A stretch of DNA of 64,000 nt. Source: Aristaeella hokkaidonensis. Its GTDB lineage: Bacteria; Bacillota; Clostridia; Christensenellales; Aristaeellaceae. Of this stretch, positions 8,672 to 17,346 are shown piece by piece. The stretch's first letter is position 1, and each line of letters starts with the position of its first letter. The DNA lies in contig NZ_CP068393.1 of assembly GCF_018128945.1 (NCBI RefSeq), positions 1,054,001-1,118,000 on the forward strand, written 5' to 3'. The notes beneath the pieces are model-generated. The model had not been told where the DNA came from, did no database searches, and worked only from the letters and a program-made list of their open reading frames with translations. The position numbers and the translations under genes are program-made.

Positions 8672-10082
8672 GACGCGTTCCCTTTCCCTGCTCCTCCAGA
8701 TAATGACGGTGAATCTGGTCATTCAGCAGATTGATATCTCCGCAGCCCATGGTGAGTACGAGATCTCCGGGCTTCCAGTGGGATTTCAGGTAGGTTTCCG
8801 TGTCGTTGAAGGAAGGCGTCCATACGGCATCTATCCCGTTCCGCCGCATCCCATCCACAAGCATACCGCTGTTCAGGTCACCCGGATCCGGTTCACGGGC
8901 TGCGCAGATATCGGTAACAAGCGTATAATCTGCAGCTCTGGTACAGGTCAGGTACTGGTCGAACAGCGTGCGTACCCTGCTGAAGGTATGCGGCTGCATA
9001 ACAGCCCAGAGCCTGCCCATGCAGTTTTTCCTGGCAATGGACAGGGCGTTTTTCATTTCTGTGGGATTATGGCCGTAATCATGATAGATATCCACACCGT
9101 CTATCCTGTCGGTGAGTTCAAATCTTCTGTGTGCGCCGACAAAACGCGCCAGGGTCTCTGCAGCTTTGTCCGCTTCCAGCCCAAGGTAAAACGATGTTGC
9201 GATCGCGGCCATACCATTCATGACATTGAAGGTTCCGGGTACACCCATCCTGACAAAAGCGGCATGCTTTCCCTTGTAAAACAGTTCAAAAGAAGCGTAA
9301 CCGCGCTCATCCTCAGTCATGTTTTCCGGATACCAGTCATTGTTTTTGCCGAATCCGAAGGTGATTGTCCTGCATTTCAGTATGCTGAACAGCCTTCTGA
9401 TCCTCTCATCGTCCCCGTTGCCGATGGCAACGCCGTTTTCGGGCACAAGGGCAAGGTATTTCCCGAATGTTTCTTCAATTTCATCAATATCGCGGTAACA
9501 GTCCAGGTGATCCGCGTCAATATTCAGCACCACAGCCACCGTAGGCGACAGATGAAGGAAGCTTCTGTTGTATTCGCAGGCTTCAGCGACAAAGATACCG
9601 TTATGGCCGATGCGTGTGCTTCCGCCGACTGCGTCCAGCCTGCCGCCGATGGCGATGCTGGGGTCCATATTGTTTTCAAGCAGGATCTGGCTCAGCATGG
9701 ACGTTACGGTTGTCTTGCCGTGCGCTCCGCAGATTCCGACGGAATACTTATATCCTTCCATCAGCTGTCCAAGCAGTTCGGCGCGTTCAATGCACGGGAT
9801 CCCGAGTCTCTCCGCTTCTTTTCTTTCAGGATTATCCGCGGGAATGGCAGCAGTATATACGACAAGATCAGCACCGTGCACGTTTTCCGCTTTATGGCCG
9901 ATATGGACTTCCGCGTTCTTCTCCCTGACGTAATGAACCAGGTAGGTTTCATCCCTGTCGCTGCCGGTAACCTGGTAATGCTGGTCAATAAGCATTTCTG
10001 CCAGGCCGCTCATGCTGCTCCCGCCGATTCCGATCATATGGATACGGCCGCCCGGGTATTCCCTGATATGCGCTGCTTTCAT
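8643..10082 (-). CDS. murC: UDP-N-acetylmuramate--L-alanine ligase
   Basis: 479 residues, a little longer than typical. Adds L-alanine to UDP-MurNAc, the first amino acid of the peptidoglycan stem. The N-terminal Rossmann part (HMIGIGGSSMSGLAE) binds UDP-MurNAc, GICGAHGKTTVTSML is the ATP loop, and HDYGHNPTEM is the Mur-ligase signature near the C-terminal domain. Followed directly by alr with overlapping frames. No other mur gene is in the window. Confidence 0.97.
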   Translation of the reverse strand: MKAAHIREYPGGRIHMIGIGGSSMSGLAEMLIDQHYQVTGSDRDETYLVHYVREKNAEVHIGHKAENVHGADLVVYTAAIPADNPERKEAERLGIPCIERAELLGQLMEGYKYSVGICGAHGKTTVTSMLSQILLENNMDPSIAIGGRLDAVGGSTRIGHNGIFVAEACEYNRSFLHLSPTVAVVLNIDADHLDCYRDIDEIEETFGKYLALVPENGVAIGNGDDERIRRLFSILKCRTITFGFGKNNDWYPENMTEDERGYASFELFYKGKHAAFVRMGVPGTFNVMNGMAAIATSFYLGLEADKAAETLARFVGAHRRFELTDRIDGVDIYHDYGHNPTEMKNALSIARKNCMGRLWAVMQPHTFSRVRTLFDQYLTCTRAADYTLVTDICAAREPDPGDLNSGMLVDGMRRNGIDAVWTPSFNDTETYLKSHWKPGDLVLTMGCGDINLLNDQIHRHYLEEQGKGTRHDSEKQEDC

Positions 10083-10099
10083 CCTGAACGCTCCCTGTA

Positions 10100-10387
10100 T
10101 TATTCGATCGTAATTCTGGGATTCTCCCGGCTCGGACGATACATCACAAACCTGCGTCCGATAAACTGAATGGGTTCAGCTCCTGTTTTTTCACACAGGA
10201 TCGTCAGGGCTGACTTTGCATCCAGGGGCGCGCCCTGCTGTACACATCCCTTGATCAGTTCACGGGCTTCCAGCGCATCGTATGTTTCTTTGATCACGCT
10301 GTCCGTAACGCCTTCTTTTCCAATATATATGATTGTATCAAGCCCGTTGGCCATTTTTCTCAGTGCGGCTCTCTGCTTTCCGGTCAT
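10100..10387 (-). CDS. yhbY: YhbY-family (CRM domain) ribosome-associated RNA-binding protein
   Basis: 95 residues made of a single CRM domain. LDTIIYIGKEGVTDSVI is the conserved GxxG RNA-binding loop region and IQFIGRRFVMYRPS is the C-terminal signature. Homologues bind pre-50S particles. GGAGG lies 7 bp before the ATG. Its position just after obgE, another 50S assembly factor, is a common arrangement in Bacillota. Confidence 0.93.
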   Translation of the reverse strand: MTGKQRAALRKMANGLDTIIYIGKEGVTDSVIKETYDALEARELIKGCVQQGAPLDAKSALTILCEKTGAEPIQFIGRRFVMYRPSRENPRITIE

Positions 10388-10410
10388 CTCTTTCGCCTCC
10401 GTATAGATTC

Positions 10411-11679
10411 TTATTCAATAAAGTCAAATTCCATATCCGCAATCTGGACTGTTGAACCTTCTTTTGCTCCGGCTTCCTTCAGCGCATCAATAACGCCGAG
10501 CCGCCGCAGCGTTCTGTGGAACCAGTTCAGGCTTTCCTGATCCTCAAAATTCACGCTTTGGATCAGGCGGTCCATTCCGGGCCCGGATACAATATAGATT
10601 CCTTTTTCTTCCGTAACCTCAAAAGCATCCGGATCTTCTTTTTCTTCAGGAATCTCTTCCTCATGATAATGAAGAACCGGAGGCAGGGATTCAAGCTGCC
10701 GGGCGGTTTCATCAAGCAGTTCATCAAATCCCTGGTGTGTGGCCGCGCTGACTGCAAAAACCGGTACACCCATCCCTTCGGCCAGGACGCGGATGCGCTT
10801 CAGGTTTTCTTCCGCACCGGGCAGGTCTGTCTTGTTGCATACAATAATCTGGGGTTTTTCGGAAAGATCGCCGTATCGGTCCAGCTCCGAGTTGATCTGA
10901 TCGAGATCGTCGACGGGATCACGTCCTTCGCTGCCGGAAATATCCACAACATGCAGCAGCAGTCGTGTTCTTTCCACATGCCTCAGGAAATCATGCCCCA
11001 GTCCGGCGCCTTCTGCCGCGCCTTCAATCAGTCCGGGAATATCGGCAAGCACAATATCTTTTCCGAAACGGCGCACAATTCCCAGGTTCGGAGTCAGTGT
11101 CGTAAAGTGATAATTTCCGACCTTGGGCCTGGCGCTGGTAACAACGCTCAGGATGGAGCTTTTTCCGACGTTCGGGTAGCCGATCAGCCCCACGTCCGCG
11201 ATGGTTTTTAATTCCAGCCGCAGCGTACGTACCTCGGTTCTGACTCCCGGTTTGGCAAAATTGGGTGCCTGACGGGTGGGCGTTGCAAAATGCTGATTTC
11301 CCCATCCGCCTTTTCCGCCTTTCAGCAGCAGCCTTGTTTCACCGGGCTGATCCATATCCGCCATGACCCGGTCCGTCGCGTCGTCATAGATCACCGTGCC
11401 TACCGGTACCTTGATCAGCAGATCTTCGCCGCGTTTGCCCGTACATCTGTTGGCCTTGCCGTCTTCTCCGTTTTCAGCGGTATACTTGCTCTTGAAACGG
11501 AAATCAAGCAGTGTATGCATATTGACGTCGGCGTAGATCAGGATATCTCCGCCGCTGCCGCCGTCTCCCCCGTCCGGTCCGCCGTTGATGACGAACTTTT
11601 CCCGGTGGAAGGAGGCAGAGCCGTTGCCGCCGTTTCCGGCTTTGGCTGTGATTTTTACGCGGTCAACAAAATTGCTCAT
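10411..11679 (-). CDS. obgE: GTPase Obg/CgtA
   Basis: 422 residues with the three-domain layout of Obg: an N-terminal glycine-rich fold (residues 1-155, GGxGG repeats), a GTPase domain (GYPNVGKSSI for P-loop, DIPGLIEGAAEG for switch II, NKTDLPG for base recognition) and a C-terminal OCT domain (about 345-422) typical of Gram-positive Obg. Acts in late 50S assembly and stress signalling. AAAGGAAA precedes the ATG. Confidence 0.97.
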   Translation of the reverse strand: MSNFVDRVKITAKAGNGGNGSASFHREKFVINGGPDGGDGGSGGDILIYADVNMHTLLDFRFKSKYTAENGEDGKANRCTGKRGEDLLIKVPVGTVIYDDATDRVMADMDQPGETRLLLKGGKGGWGNQHFATPTRQAPNFAKPGVRTEVRTLRLELKTIADVGLIGYPNVGKSSILSVVTSARPKVGNYHFTTLTPNLGIVRRFGKDIVLADIPGLIEGAAEGAGLGHDFLRHVERTRLLLHVVDISGSEGRDPVDDLDQINSELDRYGDLSEKPQIIVCNKTDLPGAEENLKRIRVLAEGMGVPVFAVSAATHQGFDELLDETARQLESLPPVLHYHEEEIPEEKEDPDAFEVTEEKGIYIVSGPGMDRLIQSVNFEDQESLNWFHRTLRRLGVIDALKEAGAKEGSTVQIADMEFDFIE

Positions 11680-11698
11680 GGCTTTCCTTTCTGTCAGG

Positions 11699-13045
11699 TC
11701 AGTTTCTCATGGAGTGTAAGGGCGCGGGAATTCTTCCTCCCCTTGCGATAAATGCTTCATTGCCGAATTCGTTTACCTGGATCACCGGTGCGTGTCCGAG
11801 CAGTCCTCCGAATTCCACCGTATCGCCGGCCTTTTTACCGACGGCGGGAATGACACGAACCGCTGTAGTCTTATTGTTGATCATGCCGATGGCTGCTTCG
11901 TCCGCGATGATGCCGCTGATCGTTTCCGCGGATGTGCCTCCCGGAATGGCGATCATATCAAGACCGACGGAACAGACGCAGGTCATTGCTTCCAGTTTTT
12001 CCAGGGACAGGGCGCCGGCAGAAACAGCTTCAATCATGCCGATATCCTCGCTGACCGGGATAAAGGCGCCGCTCAGGCCGCCTACATGGTTGCTGGCCAT
12101 AATGCCGCCCTTTTTCACCGCGTCGTTCAGCAGTGCCAGCGCGGCCGTCGTACCGGGAGCTCCGGCATATTCAAGTCCCATTTCGGTCAGGATATGCGCG
12201 ACGGAGTCGCCGCGTGCCGGTGTGGGCGCAAGACTCAGGTCTACAATGCCGAATGGGATATTCAGCCGCCTGCTGGCTTCCTTGGCCACAAGCTGTCCGA
12301 CGCGGGTGATCTTGAAAGCGGTACGCTTAATGGTCTCAGCCACTACGTCAAAAGGCTCATTCTTTACGCTTTCCAGTGCGACTTTCACGACGCCGGGGCC
12401 TGAAACGCCAACGTTGATGGCACACTCCGGTTCACCGGTTCCGCAGAAAGCGCCCGCCATGAACGGGTTGTCTTCCACCGCGTTGGCAAAGACGACCAGT
12501 TTGGCGCAGCCAAGTCCGTCTGAATCGGAGGTCAGTTCCGCGGTCTTTTTGATAATCGTTCCCATTTCACGTACAGCGTTCATATTGATGCCTGCCCGTG
12601 TGGAAGCGACGTTGACGCTGGAACAAAGCAGACTGGTTTCACTCAGCACTTCCGGAATGGAAGCAAGCAGTCTTTCATCCGCAGCCGTGGCGCCTTTATG
12701 CATCAGTGCGGAATAGCCGCCCAGGAAATTGACGCCCACTTCGCTTGCCGCTTTATCAAGTGCCCGGGCGATCGGCCTCGGGTCACCCTGAGCAATCATG
12801 CTGACAGGAGTAACGCTGATCCGCTTGTTGACAATCGGAATACCCAGTTCTGTTTCTATTTCCTGCCCGGTGTGTACCAGGTCCTTGGCCACCCGGCAGA
12901 TTTTGTCATATACCCGGGTTGCGCATTTTTTCGGATCGGGATCGGAACAGTCCAGGAGGTTGATGCCCAGCGTGATCGTGCGGATATCAAAATTCTCCTC
13001 CTGGATCATGCGCATTGTCTGAAGAATCTCGCCTGTTTCTATCAT
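11699..13045 (-). CDS. PFL-family protein (DUF711, UPF0210)
   Basis: 448 residues, full length for the family, which is distantly related to glycyl-radical-enzyme-like folds but has no proven reaction. The glycine-rich [10 protein letters not shown] and the C-terminal [13 protein letters not shown] are characteristic conserved stretches. It is preceded by an ACT-domain protein (13062-13334) 16 bp upstream; the ACT plus PFL pair is conserved across many Bacillota. Ribosome binding site GAGGAGG. Role unknown. Confidence 0.92.
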   Translation of the reverse strand: MIETGEILQTMRMIQEENFDIRTITLGINLLDCSDPDPKKCATRVYDKICRVAKDLVHTGQEIETELGIPIVNKRISVTPVSMIAQGDPRPIARALDKAASEVGVNFLGGYSALMHKGATAADERLLASIPEVLSETSLLCSSVNVASTRAGINMNAVREMGTIIKKTAELTSDSDGLGCAKLVVFANAVEDNPFMAGAFCGTGEPECAINVGVSGPGVVKVALESVKNEPFDVVAETIKRTAFKITRVGQLVAKEASRRLNIPFGIVDLSLAPTPARGDSVAHILTEMGLEYAGAPGTTAALALLNDAVKKGGIMASNHVGGLSGAFIPVSEDIGMIEAVSAGALSLEKLEAMTCVCSVGLDMIAIPGGTSAETISGIIADEAAIGMINNKTTAVRVIPAVGKKAGDTVEFGGLLGHAPVIQVNEFGNEAFIARGGRIPAPLHSMRN

Positions 13046-13061
13046 AATATATCAGGCCTCC

Positions 13062-13334
13062 TCAGATACGGTGCATGGCGTCGAATATGTCCATCCGCTG
13101 CATGTGGATGGTCATCTTCAGTTCGTCACGGACAGGCTGGAGTTCACGGTCGATTTCTTCAAAACGTAAATGAGCACCGTCCAGATCAACAACCATCATC
13201 ATGGTAAAGTAACCGCCGAGAATGGTCTGGGTAATGTCGAGAATGTTGATGTTCATCTCGCTGAGTTTGGTGGCAACGCGGGCGATAATACCAGTGGAAT
13301 CAAGGCCTGTAACGGAAATCAGTGCTTTAGTCAT
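13062..13334 (-). CDS. ACT-domain protein (UPF0237)
   Basis: 90 residues forming one ACT ligand-binding domain: ALISVTGLDSTGIIARVATKL followed by DITQTILGGYFTMMMVVD. ACT domains bind amino acids or other small ligands and often regulate partner enzymes. It is the first gene of the ten-gene minus-strand block and is paired with the PFL protein, so it may act as its regulatory subunit (inference from conserved adjacency). Confidence 0.92.
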   Translation of the reverse strand: MTKALISVTGLDSTGIIARVATKLSEMNINILDITQTILGGYFTMMMVVDLDGAHLRFEEIDRELQPVRDELKMTIHMQRMDIFDAMHRI

Positions 13335-13369
13335 GAAGAACTTTCGCCTCCGGATTTATTTATCACTAC

Positions 13370-13399
13370 ATTATATAAACCAGCCAGCGCGTTTGTCAA
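13370..13399 (-). promoter_or_regulatory. Consensus promoter of the ten-gene housekeeping block
   Basis: Minus strand TTGACA (13394-13399) and TATAAT (13370-13375) with an 18-bp spacer, 36 bp upstream of the ACT gene. No terminator is visible inside the block before 4956. Confidence 0.75.
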
Positions 13400-13425
13400 T
13401 TTCACTTTTATTTCATTCATGGTTA

Positions 13426-13434
13426 TGATATAAT
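13426..13434 (+). promoter_or_regulatory. Extended -10 promoter of the cell-elongation operon
   Basis: TGATATAAT at 13426-13434 with only a weak TTTTAT at the -35 position (13406-13411). It is divergent from the 13370-13399 promoter. Confidence 0.5.
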
Positions 13435-13471
13435 ACGATAGTTTAATGTTTACTATGGAAGGAGTACCCAT

Positions 13472-14065
13472 TTGGAAAACCTCGTGCTCGCGTCGCGGTC
13501 TCCGCGCCGCTGCGAATTGCTGAACAGGATCGGTCTTGTATTTGAAACAGACGCTCCTGACGTAGATGAAACCTGTTCCCTTCCTGCGGGTGAAGCTGTG
13601 AGGATTCTTTCCCTCCGGAAGGCGCAGGCCGCGGCCGAATCTCACCCCGGATCCTTTATTCTTGCTGCAGATACCCTCGTTTCTTTCCGGGAGGAAGCAC
13701 TGGGCAAGCCCCTGGATCCTCCGGATGCTATCCGGATGCTCCGTATGCTTTCCGGACAGACCCATCAGGTCTATACCGGTGTTACGGTGATTTCCCCGGA
13801 CGGCCGTGTTTTTACCGATTCAGACCGGACTGATGTGACTTTTGCTTCCGTTGATGATGCCGAAATTGCGGATTATGTCCGCTCGGGAGAACCGATGGAC
13901 AAAGCCGGCGCCTACGCTTTACAGGGGCGTGCAGGCATGTGGGTTACCCATCTGGACGGTTCTGACACCTCTGTTATCGGGCTTCCTCTTTACCTTGTCC
14001 GTTCTCTGCTGCTTCAGGCGGGATATCCGCTCCTTGCAGCGGCCGGAACCCATCACATTGTTTGA
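13472..14065 (+). CDS. maf: Maf-family nucleoside triphosphate pyrophosphatase
   Basis: 197 residues. Hydrolyses non-canonical or specific NTPs to NMP and pyrophosphate, preventing incorporation and linked to septum control. LASRSPRRCELL at the N-terminus is the Maf signature; ILAADTLVSF holds the catalytic aspartate and AGAYALQGRAG is the C-terminal motif. The start is TTG, supported by AAGGAG 7 bp upstream and by the family N-terminus. It leads the mreB-mreC-mreD cluster, as in Bacillus subtilis. Confidence 0.95.
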   Translation: MENLVLASRSPRRCELLNRIGLVFETDAPDVDETCSLPAGEAVRILSLRKAQAAAESHPGSFILAADTLVSFREEALGKPLDPPDAIRMLRMLSGQTHQVYTGVTVISPDGRVFTDSDRTDVTFASVDDAEIADYVRSGEPMDKAGAYALQGRAGMWVTHLDGSDTSVIGLPLYLVRSLLLQAGYPLLAAAGTHHIV

Positions 14066-14078
14066 AGGATGATTGATT

Positions 14079-15107
14079 ATGCCTTTTCTGGCACCTGATA
14101 TCGGTATCGATCTTGGCACGGAGAATATCAATGTCTATGTTCGCGGGCGCGGCATAGTCATCTCTGAGCCTACCCTCGTGGTTCTTGACAGGGAAAACAA
14201 GCACACCGTGAAAGCGGTCGGTGATGAAGCCCGTTTCCTTTACGGCAGGTCACCGGATCAGCTGATCGCTGTGGCACCGATCCGGAACGGACAGGTTGCG
14301 GATTTTGATATTGCCGAACTGATGTTCCGTTATTTTATCCGCAAAGCTGTCGGTGTTTCCTATCTTGGAAAACCCAGGATTATTATATCCATCCCCTGCG
14401 GTATGGATGATGTCAACCGCAAGGCCCTGATGGAAGCTATCCGCATGGCCGGGGCCAGGCGTGTCTTTCTCATCGAGAAACCCTTTGCTTCCGCCATTGG
14501 AACGGGCCTGCCGGTCTATGATCCGATCGGCAGCCTTGTGGTTGATATCGGCGCCGGTACTACTGACGTCGCGGTTATTTCCCTCGGCGGCCTGGTCGTT
14601 TCCCAGAGCATCCAGGTTGGCGGCAATAAATTTAATGAAGCAATTACAGAGTTCCTCCGTAAGGAATGCAATATCCTTATCGGTAATCAGACCGCGGAAA
14701 ACATCAAAAAGGACCTTGCGGCCGCCCTGCCCCTGGACGAACCCCGTACGATTCATGTCCGCGGTGTCAATCAGCTGAACACCTCTGCCGGTACGGTCCA
14801 GTTCACGTCCGAGCAGGCATATGAAGCCGTAAAAAATCCCTGCAAAGCCATTGTCAAAGCCATCCGCTGGGTGCTGGAAAGAACACCTCCCGAACTGGCT
14901 GCTGATATTATGAAGGGCGGCATCCATTTAACCGGGGACGGTGCAAGACTTTTTGGTTTGGATCGTTTTATATCTGAGAGCCTTGGTATGCCCGTGCTGC
15001 TTGCGCGTGATCCGGGCGACTGCTGTATTCTCGGCATCGGTTACCTGACCGAAAACATCCAGCTGGTCACGCCCCAGGATAAACGCTCCAGGCCATCCAT
15101 GAAATAA
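14079..15107 (+). CDS. mreB: Rod-shape-determining actin homologue MreB
   Basis: 342 residues. Forms membrane-associated filaments that steer lateral wall synthesis. The phosphate-1 motif DIGIDLGTENINVYV, the DIGAGTTDVAVISLGG phosphate-2 motif and the adenosine motif near the C-terminus are present. ATG at 14079 is preferred over TTG at 14073 because GAAGGA is 9 bp from the former and only 3 bp from the latter. The N-terminal MPFLAPD is hydrophobic, as in membrane-binding MreB. It could equally be named Mbl; paralogue status needs the whole genome. Confidence 0.96.
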   Translation: MPFLAPDIGIDLGTENINVYVRGRGIVISEPTLVVLDRENKHTVKAVGDEARFLYGRSPDQLIAVAPIRNGQVADFDIAELMFRYFIRKAVGVSYLGKPRIIISIPCGMDDVNRKALMEAIRMAGARRVFLIEKPFASAIGTGLPVYDPIGSLVVDIGAGTTDVAVISLGGLVVSQSIQVGGNKFNEAITEFLRKECNILIGNQTAENIKKDLAAALPLDEPRTIHVRGVNQLNTSAGTVQFTSEQAYEAVKNPCKAIVKAIRWVLERTPPELAADIMKGGIHLTGDGARLFGLDRFISESLGMPVLLARDPGDCCILGIGYLTENIQLVTPQDKRSRPSMK

Positions 15108-15142
15108 TTCAGTATTTACCGTAAGGAGGTGAGCTCCGGCCT

Positions 15143-16696
15143 ATGGCAGGCAGAAGACGTCTTGAACGCAAAACGGACGATCGTCGTCCTGTTGTTACAG
15201 ATGATTTTATTTATGATGATCCTCAGCAGTCTTTTTCAGACAGCGAATCCGATCCGGTTTCCTCCGACACGCCGGAAGAAGCCGTCCGTAAGCTGAGGAA
15301 GCGGACATCACAAAACGATAATGAATTGGAAGAAAATGATTCCCGTTCCGATGCTGCACCTGAAGAAAAAGCCGCTTCAGAACGCGGTACGGTTTATTCC
15401 TCCGGTATCAGGCTGGACGAAAACCTGCAGCCTGTATATGAATCCGGCAAAAAAGCCCGCAAACCGCATCCGATTCTTCGGGGCGTGATTCTTGGACTGG
15501 TTACTCTTTCCCTGCTCCTGGCGGTTGCCGCGTTTATTTTCCATCGCGTATACGAAGATACTCCCTATCTTGATATGCCTGAAAACACCATTTCCGCTGT
15601 TGTTTCGCCTGTCCAGTCTTTTTTCTCCGGGCTGACCGAAACGGTTTTCGGTTATTTCAGGAGCATGAAGCTTCGTGCCAATATAGAGGAGGAATACAAC
15701 AAGCTGGTCAAGGAAAATGAAGAGCTCGTCTATAAAGCCATGCAGGCTGACCAGTTAAAACAGATGCTAAGCGAATATGAGGATCTGACGGAGGAAGTTG
15801 CTGCCAACAGGGATATGATGCCGCTGGTTGCCCGCGTTACCGGCAAATCCGATTCCAACTACTTTTCCACCATGACCATCGACAAGGGATCAGATGACGG
15901 AGTCAAACAGTATATGGCCGTCACCTATCAGTATTCCATGATCGGTTATGTTGAAGAAGTTCATAAGGATGAATCCACTGTCCGCACCATCATTGACTCA
16001 GATGCCCATGTCGCCGCGCTTATCGAATCCACCCGTGACCAGGGTGTTATCCGCGGAACCCTTGGCATTGGTACAACCGGCAAACCGAAATGCTGGATGA
16101 ATTATCTGCCGGATGAAACACTTCCTCGTCCCGGTGACCTGGTGGTTACCTCCGGTATCGGTATGCCTTTCCCCAAAGGAATCCCGATCGGAACCGTTGA
16201 GGAAAGCACCCGCGGAATGGATGCCAACAAACAGTATATTGTTGTGAATCCCTCTGCCGATTTCCAGCATCTGGAGCGCGTAATTGTACTCCTGTATCAG
16301 CCAAAGGCCGGACAGGTTGAAGAACGGGAAGAAAAAACGATTGAATTTGAGCCTATGGATACGGCCCGTCCTGTACCGCCGATTCAGGAAATTGCTTCTG
16401 ATTTCCTGTCCGACAGGAATGACGATGAGGAGGACTACGGCGAAGATGAGGAAAACGGTGAGGATTCCGAAAATCCTGCTGAAACCGTTGAACCCACACC
16501 TGATCCGACGGAAACGCCTTCTCCCACGCCCATTCCCACGCCTTCTCCTGACCCGACACCCTATGAAACACCTCTTCAGTATAATGTGAAGAGCATACGC
16601 GGAGAACCGACGCCTTCCCCCACTCCCACGTTTGCCCCCACAGCTACGCCTTATTTCACTCCCGATCCGGAAGACATGACGTTTGAGGAGGAATAA
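15143..16696 (+). CDS. mreC: MreC with long N- and C-terminal extensions
   Basis: 517 residues, against roughly 280-300 for a typical MreC. Residues 1-110 are a charged, low-complexity cytoplasmic extension; a membrane helix follows at about 113-135 ([18 protein letters not shown]), then a coiled coil (about 175-215) and the beta-barrel core (to about 390). The last 120 residues are acidic and then rich in Pro-Thr-Ser repeats (TPSPTP-like), probably wall-spanning or linker. MreC scaffolds PBP2 and RodA outside the membrane. AAGGAGGTGA precedes the ATG. Confidence 0.93.
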   Translation: MAGRRRLERKTDDRRPVVTDDFIYDDPQQSFSDSESDPVSSDTPEEAVRKLRKRTSQNDNELEENDSRSDAAPEEKAASERGTVYSSGIRLDENLQPVYESGKKARKPHPILRGVILGLVTLSLLLAVAAFIFHRVYEDTPYLDMPENTISAVVSPVQSFFSGLTETVFGYFRSMKLRANIEEEYNKLVKENEELVYKAMQADQLKQMLSEYEDLTEEVAANRDMMPLVARVTGKSDSNYFSTMTIDKGSDDGVKQYMAVTYQYSMIGYVEEVHKDESTVRTIIDSDAHVAALIESTRDQGVIRGTLGIGTTGKPKCWMNYLPDETLPRPGDLVVTSGIGMPFPKGIPIGTVEESTRGMDANKQYIVVNPSADFQHLERVIVLLYQPKAGQVEEREEKTIEFEPMDTARPVPPIQEIASDFLSDRNDDEEDYGEDEENGEDSENPAETVEPTPDPTETPSPTPIPTPSPDPTPYETPLQYNVKSIRGEPTPSPTPTFAPTATPYFTPDPEDMTFEEE

Positions 16697-16699
16697 GGT

Positions 16700-17314
16700 A
16701 TGCAGAAGGTATCCACAAGGAGATACCAGACCGGTTTTGTCCGCCGCTATACTGCCTTTGTGCTGATTACGGTCTTCGGCTATCTCTGTGAAGTCTGTAT
16801 TATGCCCTATATCCGGCCTTTCGGCATCTCCCCGAATCTGCTTTTCGTTGTCATCGGGATCGTGACTGTCGCCTACGGCAAACTGAGGGCCTTCTGGGTT
16901 GGCGTGATTTACGGCCTGTTGATGGAGATTATGCTTCCATCCGTCACTTTTGTAAATCTGGCCATGTATCCCGTCTCAACCCTGTTCTGTTCCTTTGCTT
17001 TTGCGGATAAACCCCTGAAAACACTGGAATATGAAAGGGCGACCAATAAAAAGAAAAAGGAAATGCCCGCCTGGCAGCGCACGGTTCTCTGCACCGCACT
17101 GAATACCCTGGTTTACGAAGTGATTAATCTGACCTACATCTATATCGGCGGCAACGCACTGACCTTCACACATATTCTGAAAAGTTTTGGCAACGTGCTG
17201 CTGACTTCCCTGCTTTGCCTCATCCTGCTGGTTCCGCTCCGCCGTCTGATCCTCGGCAAAAAATCCAGCGTTCTCGTTCTGAAAAGCGCGCCGGTAGTCT
17301 TCAGCAAAAACTGA
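16700..17314 (+). CDS. mreD: Rod-shape-determining protein MreD
   Basis: 204 residues with about five hydrophobic helices (residues 15-35, 40-62, 65-85, 125-150 and 155-185). This size and topology directly after mreC identify MreD, the membrane partner of MreC; sequence conservation in the family is low, so context carries much of the call. It starts 3 bp after the mreC stop. Confidence 0.9.
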   Translation: MQKVSTRRYQTGFVRRYTAFVLITVFGYLCEVCIMPYIRPFGISPNLLFVVIGIVTVAYGKLRAFWVGVIYGLLMEIMLPSVTFVNLAMYPVSTLFCSFAFADKPLKTLEYERATNKKKKEMPAWQRTVLCTALNTLVYEVINLTYIYIGGNALTFTHILKSFGNVLLTSLLCLILLVPLRRLILGKKSSVLVLKSAPVVFSKN

Positions 17315-17346
17315 CCGGTAATCTGATTGTGAAAGGAGCGTAATGA

